From positions 4,216,001-4,280,000 of the forward strand of contig NC_092801.1 of assembly GCF_918797505.1 (NCBI RefSeq): a stretch of 64,000 nucleotides of DNA. Direction: 5' to 3'. Below the pieces are notes generated by a model. That model was not told the origin of the DNA, did no database searches, and saw only the letters and a list, made by a program, of their open reading frames with translations. Positions 42,805 to 53,261 of the stretch are shown in pieces. Every line of letters starts with the position of its first letter. Within the stretch, counting starts at the first letter, position 1. The translations under genes and the position numbers were made by a program. The stretch is from Bemisia tabaci (taxonomy: Eukaryota > Arthropoda > Insecta > Hemiptera > Aleyrodidae).

Positions 42805-42985
42805 AGCGGGATGTTACAATAAATGGTCAATACAAAAAAATTCTTATTATTGACCATTTATCGCGACACATTATTACGATATATTGAAGTTAGGATTTTT
42901 CATTTCTGCTAATTTATTGGGGTGCTACCATAATTAATTGGGGTACTACCACAATTAATTTGAAAAGTCCATATCATCCAACAAC
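42805..42985. repeat. Short hairpin and partial GGTAGTACC-type element
   Basis: ATAAATGGTCAATA / TATTGACCATTTAT form a 14-bp stem at about 42819-42861. Downstream, GGGGTACTACCACAATTAAT and CATATCATCCAAC match the right end of the element at 16105-16282. Confidence 0.55.
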
Positions 42986-43489
42986 CTCGTGCTTTTTTTC
43001 CGTGTTCGTTTATTCATTTGTACTATACGGTTCTTCTTGTCTGCTGTGTGTAAATGATTACTTTCTAATGTGCTGACATAGAGGCTTTGCTCCTTAAGAC
43101 CTTCGGCGTTAATTTAAGTTACGTGCGTGTTTCTACTTTTATTTATTTATTTATTTTTTTTTTGAGCACAACTCTTTAGTGTTCCGCGATGGGATGGTTA
43201 AAAATCTTAATACGCATTTGATTTTACACTGAAAAAGATCGTAGTTTTCTTATTTAAATGAGTCACTGCTCAAATATACTGACTTGCTGACGGTATCATC
43301 CTGTGAAAAAATTTAAACTGCAGCATTTAATGCGAACCGCCGAGTTGAACATGTTAAATACAACTATACAAGCTTCAAAGTGACTCAAATCGCATCCATC
43401 GGTTTGAAGGAAAACTCGTTTTCCCACGCGCATACCCTGTTTTGAATCGGAAACCTCTTGAAACAGCACTCAAAAGGAAGCTCAAAGCT

Positions 43490-43860
43490 TCAAAAAAGAG
43501 GAAAAATCACGGGAGTTTTTAAGTACACTGGAAAAAAAGAAGTTGGACCTAGAGTCCAGACTCTTAAAAACATCGACTAGAAAAAATACTCTTGATTCAA
43601 TCAGATTTTAGCTTAAATGCAGAATCAAGCCTCTTAATTTGACCGGATTTTTTTTTTATTTAAGCTTGAATTTAATTGAATCAAGAGTCCTTTTTCTTGT
43701 CAATGTTTTCAAGAGTCTTGACTCAAGATCCAATGTGTTTTTTTTCCCAGTGTATTTGCGTTGAGTAATTCTTCATTTGAAAAATAAAGTATGATAGGAA
43801 GTCTGCAACGTCGCAAACCGAGATACGTGGTTTTGAAGTTTTACCGTCTATACTTCAGAA
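43490..43860. repeat. ATCGACGGTG-family fragment interrupted by MITE-1
   Basis: GAGGAAAAATCACGGGAGTT on the left and AAAATAAAGTATGATAGGAA, then ACGTCGCAAACCGAGATACG on the right belong to one element that is split by MITE-1 at 43526-43752. Confidence 0.65.
43526..43752. repeat. MITE-1 copy 6
   Basis: Full-length copy (CACTGGAAAAAAAGAAG ... TTTCCCAGTG) inserted in an older TIR element. Confidence 0.85.
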
Positions 43861-44018
43861 TACTTAAATTCGCACCCTGTCTTGCTAAAGCCACCTGTAG
43901 ATCCTCCCCGATACAAATAATTCATCATAAACGATCTCTACGTTCCTGTTCTGCGTTCAAGTCACCACATCAAAGCCGTGTAATCTTAATTTTCTTGCGG
44001 CATGGAGAGTATGATTAA

Positions 44019-44183
44019 CAGTGGCGTGGCGTGAATTGCGATATATCGATTGTTATACCGTGTAAACCTATGAAAAAGGATCGATAAACAGGGTGTTCGC
44101 AGCGAACACCTTAATAAGAGATTCTTTACCATAGGTTTAAAAGGCATAACAATCGACATACCGCAATTCACGCCACGCCACTG
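44019..44183. mobile_element. hAT-like MITE (CAGTGGCGTGGCGTG), copy 3, perfect TSD
   Basis: Intact 165 bp element with CAGTGGCGTGGCGTG / CACGCCACGCCACTG termini, flanked on both sides by ATGATTAA (44011-44018 and 44184-44191). The perfect 8-bp duplication identifies hAT-type insertion and suggests recent activity. Confidence 0.9.
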
Positions 44184-44481
44184 ATGATTAATAAAAAGGC
44201 GCCGCTTTACGAGACGGATGAGAACAATTTATATGAAATGATTCCGCTCCTCGTTCAGGTCTGGCCTCAGCACCCATTCCATGGCCGTGAAAAGTTCCGG
44301 GATTCGGAACTTTTTTGTTCCAATCTCTCGTACTTCATGACCGTCAAAAGTTCCGCGATTTCTTTAAGATTTTTCAAAACGTTACAATGGAGTGGCGTGT
44401 CGCGCTTTGTGATTTATCGATTGATCTGCCGTATGAACCCATGGGAAAAGATCGATTGTCAGGGTGTTCGTTTAATAATCG

Positions 44482-44946
44482 CACTCGGAAAAAAAACACA
44501 TTGAATCTAGAGTCCAGACTCTTAAAAACATCGCGAAGAAAAAATACTCTTCATTCAATCGGATTTTTGCTTAAATCAAGAACCAAGCCTCACGGAAAAA
44601 AATTAAATGTTGAATGAGCATTTATACTGTTAAAAAGATGTCTGACAAGTTTCAAATGCTGATTTTCCATTTTAACAAATCCTAACGTAACTACGCCCAC
44701 TGCAAAACGAACAAATTTAAATGTTATGTTACCATTCTTGTAATGTAAAATCAGCATTTGAAACTTGTCGGACATCTTTTTAACAGTATAAATGCTAGAT
44801 CATTATTTAATTTTTTTCCGTGCTCTTAATTTGAACGGATTTCCTTTCGATTTAAGCTTAAATCTAATAGAATCAATAGTATTTTTTCTTGTCCAAGTTT
44901 TCAAGAGTCTGGACTCGAGATCCAATGTGTTTTTTTTTTTCTAGTG
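44482..44946. repeat. MITE-1 copy 7, split by an inner palindrome
   Basis: The left half starts CACTCGGAAAAAAAACACAT; the right half ends TTTTTTCTAGTG. It is interrupted after AACCAAGCCT by the element at 44591-44822. Confidence 0.8.
44591..44822. repeat. Innermost palindrome (CACGGAAAAAAATTAAAT), 232 bp
   Basis: Ends CACGGAAAAAAATTAAAT and ATTTAATTTTTTTCCGTG are perfect inverted repeats. Inner arms include GCATTTATACTGTTAAAAAG and ATGTCTGACAAGTTTCAAAT with complements. It is the youngest layer of a three-level nest. Confidence 0.85.
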
Positions 44947-45240
44947 CGGTTCTTTACCATAGCGTCAAACGAGAAAATAACGCCTCGCCACTGAAACGTT
45001 CCAAGAAAGTTCCGGAAAATGCAAGAGATCCGGAACATTCCGGGAAATTCGATAGCTTCGAGATCAATTCAGAAAATCTCAAAAGTTCCGGAATTTGGAA
45101 CTGATGAACCGGTGAATAGGAGAACTGGGTTTGGTAATTTCGTGAAATTCTATATAAATAGCTTACTCACGCCCTTGAGAAAATATTAATTTATTATTAT
45201 TTACTATGAATTAATATATTTGATACTTGGGCTTTTGCAG

Positions 45241-45471
45241 AGATCGCTGATCCTGATGTTGGTCGCTCTGATCGCGCTCGCTGTCGCTGCTCCGGAACCA
45301 GGCTACGGAGGCGGTGGTCACCATCACGGTGGAGGCGGCGGTCACCATCACGGTGGAGGCGGAGGTCACCATCACGGTGGAGGAGGTGGAAACCATTACG
45401 GTGGAGGTCACGGAGGTCACTACGGAGGCGGCGGCGGTGGTCACCACCATGGGGGCCATCACCACGGTTGA
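45241..45471 (+). CDS. Gene D exon 2: small secreted Gly/His-rich protein (82 aa total)
   Basis: The acceptor (TGGGCTTTTGCAG) ends at 45240. The exon opens RSLILMLVALIALAVA, completing the signal peptide from exon 1, with probable cleavage near A|APEPGYG. The mature ~60 residues are essentially Gly and His with a few Tyr: four GGHHHGGGG-type octads, a GNHYGGGHGG spacer, and a GGHHHGGHHHG end. Roughly a third of the mature chain is His, so binding of Zn, Cu or Ni ions is a reasonable inference. AATAAA occurs at 45783-45788 and 45875-45880. The frame at 45314-45526 in another register is a shadow of the repeat. Relationship to gene C is supported by promoter, exon 1 and signal peptide similarity. 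Confidence 0.8.
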   Translation, partial: RSLILMLVALIALAVAAPEPGYGGGGHHHGGGGGHHHGGGGGHHHGGGGGNHYGGGHGGHYGGGGGGHHHGGHHHG

Positions 45472-45883
45472 AAAATCCCGCGAAAGCCCTCACTATTCCT
45501 ACTCGGGCCTCGCCTCGCATTGTTGAACAAAAGTTACCACTAATTTAATTATTAATTTATGTGTTAAGTAAATGGGCTATTTATTTATCTCTGGATGAAA
45601 AGCGACGAACAAGCAAAAAAAAAACTAGAGCTGATCCCATTCATGATTTTCTTGTATTGTTCCTTCAACGAAGGATCATACGCTTAAAAATTGATCGATC
45701 GTAATGTGATGATTGACGAAAGTTACCCGAAATGGATACGTTTTTCGATCTCAAGGAGCTTCAAAAGCTCTGTTAATTATTCAATAAAATTTTTCTTCGT
45801 TTCTTTTTGTAAATATGCCTTTGTAAAATTTGTAAAAAGAATAAAAAAAATTTGTAAAATACTTGCGATGTGTAAATAAAAAA

Positions 45884-47218
45884 TTCAAAATTGGAAAAAA
45901 AAATTGTGATCTCTTTCATCACGGTAGCATGCATTCCTGATTCAATAAGTGTAGTCATTTCTTCCTAGTGGATGTTTGTACGTCGGTTTAAAGTTACCAC
46001 AAAGTTATAAATTGCGCGTTGTGGCCAATATTATTTTATTTTCGGTATTTAATGTCCAAACTGCTGATGCGGAAAAACGTAACTTTTGCATTCCCAGTGT
46101 TATGCCGACTTATTAATAAAATTAAAGCGATTTTTAAGAAACCAAAAGCTCAAGTCAAGAGTGCCTGCATCCACTGCGACATTTCAAAATCGCAGGCAGA
46201 TTTGCCTTTTAAAAATAAAACTGTAAGAACATTTACTTGAAAATGAAAAAATGTTGAATAGTTATCTTCATAAAAAAAAACAAGCAGAAAAATCCAACAT
46301 GAATATGTTGGAAAAGCGTGCCGAATAACTAAAATGTTGGACACATACCTACTATTTTCACGTCTTTGTTATTTGCATCAATTGGTACTTTTTGCTAAAT
46401 TTGGGAGAAAATATTGATTCATGAACGTTGAATGTAAATTGATTTCTAAGATTCCGTCCAATATCTTGATTTTAAGCTGATATGCGGCATTTCGCACGAC
46501 CGTGACTTGGGCGAACTGCCGTGCATCGAAATCGCGTTGAGTTAATCTCTTTGGATTTCGAACTGTAACTTCTCTCCTATTCGGCCGATTTTTACAAATG
46601 AGGTCTCTTTTCATTTGTACTTTAACGGGAAGTAAGGAAAAACTCGCTAAATGGACGGAAAACAATTTTTGTGAAAATTTGGTGGATCCTGGCGTCACGG
46701 TGAATGGTTAATCGGGCGTGGAAGATAATAGGTTCGACGAGGCGATCCTCTCCTCGCCGTCTTTTATTGCCTTGCTCCAAACCTGACACCCAAAGCTATA
46801 TCGGGAGATAACTGCAGTGGTTTGAGTGGATTTCTGCAGGGGCCACGGTTAGTACATGGTATGCAGAGTCACGAGGCTCATCACAGATTGCACTTGCAGA
46901 GCAAGACGCTCATTGGCTAAACAGTTTTGGCGGGAAAGAAGGTTCTAGAGTTAAGTCCTCCGAGCGTAAGAAAGCTTCTATGAGGTTTTTGTCAAATGTA
47001 ATAATAATATTTTGGCAGGAAAATGTTCTCAAGGGTTCCCAATTAGTAGTTCATTCGGTTTTTTGGTAAGAGACCATCAGGGCTTGACAGTATAATGGTT
47101 CAAAGACAAGAAAACGGGTCCGAGGAAAAAAATATTTGGACGGCCCGTTGAATAGCATTGGTTGATCGGTGTGCTGTACTCTGGTACATCCGAGTGATTT
47201 CAAAAAGCGAGCCCTACT
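45884..47218. other. Intergenic, no gene or named repeat
   Basis: AT-rich, with short frames on both strands lacking support. A 106-codon minus-strand frame at 46378-46698 has no recognisable feature. Confidence 0.4.
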
Positions 47219-47358
47219 GCGGGGCGATTATTGAAATGATATCGACTGTATGTCAGCGCTTTGTCGAGTCGCGCCATCGACTAAGCCATTGCTTAGTCGA
47301 TGGCGCGACACGACAAAGCGCTGACATACAGTCGATATCATTTCAATAATCGCCCCGC
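47219..47358. repeat. Near-perfect 140 bp palindrome
   Basis: GCGGGGCGATTATTGAAATG through CTTTGTCGAGTCGCGCCATC is mirrored almost base for base (GATGGCGCGACACGACAAAG ... CGCCCCGC) around a centre near 47288 with practically no loop. One arm's sequence also forms the right end of the insertion at 7452-8150. It would extrude as a ~68 bp hairpin. Confidence 0.85.
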
Positions 47359-47385
47359 TGGCACGCTTAAAAAACTGTTCCAGTA

Positions 47386-47624
47386 CTGCCGTCCTAAGTA
47401 AAAACACCGTACAAGCATTCGAATTTTGCCAAATTTCCTCTTTAAAAATAATTATTTTTGAATATTTCTCCTTGAAATTTTCAGACGTTTTAGATCAAAT
47501 TACGAACGGAACTCTGTGAAAGATCAGAGGAATACTTGCAATAATTTTCCTAAAATTCGTGATTTATCGAAGGAAATTTGGCAACGCCTAATGACCCATA
47601 CGGCGTTCTTGCGTAGCACGGCAG
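47386..47624. repeat. CTGCCGTGCTAAGG-family TIR element, copy 2
   Basis: The left CTGCCGTCCTAAGTAAAAAC and right CGGCGTTCTTGCGTAGCACG then GCAG are inverted. Inner parts contain GAATTTTGCCAAATTTCCTC / GGAAATTTGGCAACGCC. Confidence 0.75.
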
Positions 47625-47628
47625 AATA

Positions 47629-47735
47629 AGTCGACCAAATCCACTCGCAGAAATTCGCCTACAGGGGTGGGTGAGAGCGAGAGAAACAGATTATTTTTGT
47701 TTGGAGCCCGATAGACTGATTTAGTGACTACGTTA
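47629..47735 (+). repeat. GGGGTGGGTGAGAG repeat, copy 1
   Basis: AATTCGCCTACAGGGGTGGG then TGAGAGCGAGAGAAAC and TTATTTTTGTTTGGAGCCC recur in the same orientation at about 49023-49112. Confidence 0.7.
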
Positions 47736-48350
47736 TTCGATGTAATATCGATCTCTTGGTTCAAACCAAAACAAACTAACATAACCTCATATACGAATTA
47801 TCCATGAGTTATTAATTACATTAATTTATTAAAATTTAGTAGTTGACCGCTTAAAAATCAATAAAAGACTCATTAAACACGCGAAATTCCGATTCTAAGA
47901 AACAATTGGACGCATTTTACCACCATGGCGCAAATCAGAAACATGGTTATCAAGTAATAAAAAAGAAAATAATAAAATAGCCACTCAGGGAGTGACTACA
48001 TTATCCGTTACTCAACTTTCTTCCTAACTTCAAAATACCTAGCATATCCCATCGAATGTTTTCCAAGACCCAGTCTCACTATGGTATGGGGAGTTGTCCT
48101 GAAGGGTCTCAGGATGTAAAAATGGTGTTGGTCTTCTAGATCCTACCCTTTTTTTCTTCAAAACGACCACCACAAATATTCCTAATCCTAAACCTAATAA
48201 ATCCAACTCCTAAATATTATACTAAATGTCTCTATAGGGTGTAGGCTCCACTACTGGAGTAGAAGCCACTAATATAACAAGAAGAAGAAACAAGGTTCTG
48301 TGTTCGTTTACGTTGGAACGAAGGGTTCCAACCGAAGGGGTGGAATTACA

Positions 48351-48705
48351 GGGTGTCTACCAAAGACAAGAGACCATCCACTAGTATCTTGGCCATGGTG
48401 GAAGCTGTTACTTTCGAGACTTCAGCATTCTACTGTTGACTTACCTACATGGTTGATGTTTAACAACGTGTTGGCAGTTTCGTTTTGCAAACAAGCCGAA
48501 AATGGCCGAAGTTTAGGAAACTTGTTTGGCTCATGACGTCACCTGAAGCTCATCATCGACCATGCAGGTAGGTCAACAGCCGAAATTAGGGTGATGACTG
48601 TTGCTCCCTGATAATTGTCCATAAGGAACTGTTGAATCCCCGAAAGTAAAAGCTTCCACCTGTCGCCAAGAAGCCAGTGGAGGGTCTCTTGTCTTTGGTG
48701 TTTAC
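48351..48705. repeat. TIR element (ACCAAAGACAAGAGACC), ~355 bp
   Basis: The left arm CTACCAAAGACAAGAGACC with TCCACTAG and GGTGGAAGCTGTTACTTTCG is the inverse of the right arm (CGAAAGTAAAAGCTTCCACC ... GGTCTCTTGTCTTTGGT). The arms are about 55 bp. No transposase frame. Confidence 0.7.
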
Positions 48706-48714
48706 TAAAACAGG

Positions 48715-48990
48715 CTAGTCAAAAATAAGTACTTTTACGGTACTTTTTCAGTACATTCTCAAGAAATTTAGTACCTCCTCTGACAGAAAAATTCCGCACT
48801 TTTTCAGTACCTCCATTTGACGAAATTCGGAAAATTTCAAAAATTTGAAATTGCGACAAAAATGACAAAATATTAAAAATTCCGGACCTTTTTGCGGAAT
48901 TTCCGCACTTTTTCAGTGCTTCCGGGCCGCCCTTAAGAAATCAGCACTATTTCTGGACTTTCCGGAAATCTCGTACTTGCAGACACACTG
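48715..48990. repeat. Low-complexity TTTTTCAGTACCT repeat
   Basis: CACTTTTTCAGTACCTCC, CGGTACTTTTTCAGTAC and CCGCACTTTTTCAGTGCTTCC are successive variants of one unit. It resembles degenerate short tandem repeats of a transposon remnant. Confidence 0.5.
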
Positions 48991-49022
48991 TATTGAATCG
49001 AATGACGTAGCCACTGTTTCAG

Positions 49023-49112
49023 TCTCCAGTCGACCAGATTCACTCGCGGAATTCGCCTACAGGGGTGGGTGAGAGTGAGAGAAACGATTATTTTTGTTTG
49101 GAGCCCAATGTC
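49023..49112 (+). repeat. GGGGTGGGTGAGAG repeat, copy 2
   Basis: Same orientation and order as the block at 47629-47735; shares AATTCGCCTACAGGGGTGGG and TTATTTTTGTTTGGAGCCC. Confidence 0.7.
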
Positions 49113-49282
49113 ACGCGGTCATAGAGAGCAAAAGTAGCATGACGTAAGCACGACTATAGACGATCAATTCAATTCATTGATCAGCGCATGAGTGTGCGTG
49201 CAATTGCACGCACACAGATTCACGTGTACGCTATCAGACAGCTCCCTGGACCGTGTCCCAAACGGTCAACAGCCGCAGGAGA

Positions 49283-49535
49283 ACTGCCGCGCTTAAGAAG
49301 AACGCCGTATCAACATTCGCGGGTTGCCAAATTTCCTACGATAAAATTATCATTTTTGAGGATGTTCAGGAATATTTCCTCTCGGAATTTGCAGTTGATT
49401 TAGATCTGCCTGCGAATGGAATTATCTGTAAAATTGGAGGGAAAACATTCACAATTTTCTCTGTAAATTAGTATTTTATCGAAGGCAATTTGGCAACGTC
49501 TGAAGGTTCATAAGGCGTTTTTCCTTAACATGGCA
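49283..49535. repeat. CTGCCGTGCTAAGG-family TIR element, copy 3
   Basis: The left CTGCCGCGCTTAAGAAGAAC then GCCGTATC and the right TTCATAAGGCGTTTTTCCTT then AACATGGCAG are inverted. GTTGCCAAATTTCCTACG faces CGAAGGCAATTTGGCAACG. Confidence 0.75.
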
Positions 49536-49655
49536 GAGAATTGGACAGGTTTTTTTTTTTTTTTTTTTTGGCGACATCCTCCATTACTTACAATCGGAGA
49601 CCCGGCCGGTGGATTTTCTGCGACGGAATTTTCCTAGCGCCTCCCGCTGTGTAAC

Positions 49656-49819
49656 CGGTGGCGTGGCGCGAGTGATCGACTGTCGATATTCCCCCTTTTG
49701 AAGCTGTGGTAAAGAATCGATTATTAGGTCGTTCGTTGCGAGCACCCTGTATATCGATCCTTTTCCGTTGGTTCGAATGGCGGATAAATCGATGTATCGC
49801 AAAGCACGCCACGCCGCTG
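49656..49819. mobile_element. hAT-like MITE (CAGTGGCGTGGCGTG), copy 5, perfect TSD
   Basis: Element with CGGTGGCGTGGCGCG / CACGCCACGCCGCTG ends, flanked by TGTGTAAC on both sides (49648-49655 and 49820-49827). The perfect 8-bp duplication confirms hAT-type insertion. It lies about 140 bp upstream of the predicted start of gene E transcription. Confidence 0.9.
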
Positions 49820-49953
49820 TGTGTAACGCGTTGCAGCGCGCTCGGAATTAAGTAGATGATGACGAGAATAAAATAAAATCCATTGATGAAATAAAAGAGT
49901 GATCCGCGAGAGAAGGAAAGGCGAGTTCGCGCCAGATACCCTTTCGGTCTGAT

Positions 49954-49966
49954 TCTGCTCAGTTGT
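49954..49966 (+). promoter_or_regulatory. Possible gene E initiator
   Basis: CTGCTCAGTTGTG contains an arthropod-type TCAGT initiator 35 nt before the ATG. No TATA box stands about 30 nt upstream, in contrast to genes C, D and F. Confidence 0.4.
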
Positions 49967-49995
49967 GTTTTGTGATAAATTTTACGAGAATCAAA

Positions 49996-50013
49996 ATGAA
50001 GTCAACTTTCACG
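49996..50013 (+). CDS. Gene E exon 1: six-codon start of signal peptide
   Basis: MKSTFT ends at a GTGAGT donor (50014), phase 0. The start has a good context (ATCAAAATGA). It pairs with the acceptor at 55570 to give MKSTFT+VVLVVLVVAVTVTNA as the signal peptide, leaving a ~5.6 kb intron. Its residues resemble gene B (MKSLIF) more than C, D or F. Confidence 0.65.
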
Positions 50014-50039
50014 GTGAGTGCTGAACATTGTTCATCAGA

Positions 50040-51094
50040 TGAACATTTCTCAAGAGTGATGTGATCGAGGAGGGGAAACAAATCTTACGCGATTGAAATT
50101 ATCCTGTTTTTTGGTCGCCTTGCACGAATAGAAAAAAACAACTTAGCTTCGATAACTTCCATTGGGGGGGGGGGGGGGGGTGAAGTTTTGTTGTTTAGTA
50201 AAAGGTTTCTGCTGATCTGGATGTTTCCTTGAGATCTGAAAACCTCGAGTGTATGCCGAGTGATGTGATCGGGGACGCGCGGTTGACATTTTCGAGTTTT
50301 TCGGTCACTGCACGGAAGATAAAAAAACTTCGCTTAAATAACCTCCAAATGTTTTAATGTGAGATTTTGTTGTGTAGGAAAAGGTGTTTACAATTCTGGG
50401 TTTTTCCGCGAATATTTTAAAGCCGTCACGAGAGATGAAAAAAGAAGGCGCACTGAATTTATCAGCATGGATAACTGAAGTTATAGGCCATAGGAATTGT
50501 ACCTCTGTTTAGGTACATCACCATTTGATGTGATCGGGAGGGAAAAATAATCAAACGAGGTTGAAATTTACGTGTTTTAGGATCACTTTGCACGGTTAAA
50601 AAAACCTCGTTTCGTGTTTTTTGGGTGACTTTGCATGGGGAAAAAAATTATTTCCGTGTTTGCTGTTCACTTTGCAGAGGGAAAAAAACATGGTTACAAT
50701 AACTTCCACATTTTTTCTTGTACAATTTTGTTGTTCAGAAAAACGTGTTTACATATCTGGGGGCATTTCCTTAAAGATTTTAAACCCATTACGTGCGACA
50801 GAAAAAAAGGTGCTCAGAAACTATCAGCTTAGGAAACTGAAGTTTTAAGTCATAGGCAATGAACTTCGGTTCGGGTATATCACTATGTGATGTGATGGGG
50901 GGGGGGGGGATGGATCAAACGCAGTTGAAATTTTTGTGTTTTTTGGTCACATTGCACGGGGAAAGAAACTTGGTTTCAATTACCTCCAAATTATTGATTG
51001 CACAATTTTGGTATTTAAGATAACGTATTCACATATCAGGACATTTCCTGAAATATTTAAAACCGTCACGTGCTGCGAAAAACTACAAAAACTA

Positions 51095-51130
<36 letters not shown>
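50040..51130 (+). repeat. Degenerate tandem repeats in gene E intron, with poly-G and poly-A tracts
   Basis: Four or five diverged units each contain GTGATGTGATCGRGG, a TTGGTCACTTTGCACGG-like phrase, TAACTTCCAAAT and AACGTGTTTACATATCTGG. The GTGATGTGAT marks are near 50057, 50260, 50526 and 50887, so unit length is about 200-360 bp. G runs at 50164-50180 and 50897-50909 fall at corresponding places. The array ends in poly-A at about 51097-51130. Confidence 0.65.
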
Positions 51131-51132
<2 letters not shown>

Positions 51133-51878
51133 GCCCGAAACCTAAGTTTAACGTTCCATATGAACTGATGTTGTGTCTTCCTAACCATTTCTTCCCCCCT
51201 CCGTGTGGGTTAACTTTCTTTCGATCGGATCAACTTAAATTTTTTTTTTTCAATCAAATCTTAGGTAACTCCCAAGATACCTACGAATTTAAACAGCGCC
51301 CAACTAACCTAATTTATTCACTGAAAAGCTTCGTATTAATATCGTTAGGTAAAAAGTTCGTAAAAGTTCAAAGCTTGCTGTAAAGTTTGGTAATTTGTTT
51401 TTCTGTAAACCCAAAAATGTTCGTTACACCATTTTAACATGTGGGTGGATGTTCCTCTTGATTCGGAAGGCCTCGTTGAAGAATAAACCATGCAAAGAGG
51501 TGTCAAGGCTACTTTTCCCTCATTATTCCATTGACATTCTCTCGTTTTCCTCACCTCCAAGTTGTCACACCAAGTAACTGAAGTTCTCAGTCTTGGTGAT
51601 TGAACTTCTGTTTATAAAAATAAACTTTTTGCTGTTTATACTTAGGCTCGCGCTTATTACCGACGACGTCCATTATCTAAACCGAAGTTTTGAACCTTCA
51701 ACCGTAGACTTCAGTTACCTGAAACGAAAACTTTGGAGGCTCAAAATGAACCGAGGCTCAGTTCCTTGTGACCTGAGTTTTTTTTTATCTCCATGGGGGT
51801 TAATTTCCTCTCAATTCGATCAACTAAATGTTATGCATAAATTGACCAAACCCTACGGCCACTCCGAGATATCTCAAT
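51131..51878 (+). other. Gene E intron, nothing recognised
   Basis: AT-rich intron with no alternative exon. The frame at 51593-52057 runs into the TIR element that follows and is not supported. Confidence 0.4.
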
Positions 51879-52430
51879 GGACCACTAGACAAGGTACGAA
51901 TTTAAGCGATCTGATACATGTTTCTTTACTAAAATTTCACGTAAAACACGATGCGCACAGCAAAAATTACCAATATCAACTCCTTATGAAAATATTAAAT
52001 GATTCTTCATGCATGAATTCAAACCACTCGCTCATGAAAACTCAATGCTCTACGTGATTCACATCGCGCGCTAAACGTTATCATGACAGCTCTGCTATAT
52101 AAAAATCTGGCAGCCTCAATCTTGACGCTTTGGCTCAGCTGTAGTAAATTGCTTATAGTTTGAACAACACTGGGAAATGAACATTGCTCGATTGAGAAGC
52201 TTGCTGAAACCGTTGTAGAGCGCGATTTGACTCACGTGGAGCTTCGAGTTACTTGCGAGCGGGTAGTTCAAATTCTTCGTAACCAATGTGAAATAAAAAC
52301 GTAAATATCTTCGTCAGGGGTTGGTTTTAATAATTTTCGTTGCGCGGACCGTGTTCTGAGTGAAATTCTGGTTAAGGCGAACGTGTATCAGATTGCTTAA
52401 ATTCATACCTTGTCTAGTGGTCCATTAAAA
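51879..52430. repeat. TIR element (GGACCACTAGACAAGGTA), copy 1, ~550 bp
   Basis: Ends TGGACCACTAGACAAGGTAC and TACCTTGTCTAGTGGTCCA are inverted. The inside shares TTTCACGTAAAACACGAT and GTGAGTCAAAT-type arms with the copy at 57103-57642. No transposase. Confidence 0.8.
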
Positions 52431-53219
52431 AATTGTTCTGCTAACTTAATTTACTCAAGTCTTTGATATTCTTGGTAATTACTTACGCACATTCCCTTAC
52501 GAAAGAATGTAACAACATTGAAAAGCTGCCAGATTTCTCTTCGGAAATTGCGTTTTGACGAGATAAACCTCGGGTATCCACAATTGAAAATTTCTTTGAT
52601 TTCTCTCTTGATTTCATTCAGAGATCAGAAAAGTTTTGGGCAAAAATCCATGCGTATATTCTTCTAATAAAAATGAATTGTTCAACTCAATTTTGCAACC
52701 TTGGAATGGAATTATATTCCTAATATCTGGAAGGGCTTAAAAATATAAATATCCGGAAACGACGAATTGCGCCGTGCAAAGATAACCATTAACGCAATAC
52801 AATTTTCCCTCCAACTTTCCGTTTCGAGTTCTTACGGATTTCAAGTTCTTAAACCAAATAATTTTGTTAGGTTAACGCAGGAACACGCAACAAAACGAAC
52901 CAAAAAAATAACTAAATTTTATGTAGCTGTGTGCCCTTCTCCTTATGTTGATACACAACCATGTTTATGTCCCTTCACTGTCGGCGATTTTCGTTGAAAA
53001 TTCGGATTTCTATAATGACACAATTCAAATGACACCTCTTCGTAAATCCAAAGACAATTCCCAAAAATTTCGGGGAAAAAATGATTTAGTTCCTCATCAT
53101 ACTTTTTAACGTCATAATAAATAAACGTGGTGGTCTACTTCCACCACGCGCAGATATAAGCCGGGTGCACGGAAAAAGAGCGAAGTTTAAGTCATACTAA
53201 TTTAAAGATAGTCTGGAAT

Positions 53220-53261
<42 letters not shown>

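Larger units (their letters stand above)
44384..44993. mobile_element. hAT-like MITE copy 4 carrying nested insertions
   Basis: The left half (GAGTGGCGTGTCGCGCTTTG to GTTTAATAATCG, ending about 44481) and the right half (GGTTCTTTACCATAGCGTCA to CGCCACTG, 44947-44993) reconstitute one element. AAACGTTA (left) and AAACGTTC (right, 44994-45001) match at 7 of 8, fitting a target duplication. MITE-1 at 44482-44946 splits it. Confidence 0.7.

Noticed and set aside
45197..45526. Additional frames over gene D (Val/Thr-rich + frame and Arg/His-rich minus frame)
   Set aside because: Shadows of the Gly/His repeat codons; no independent exon signals.
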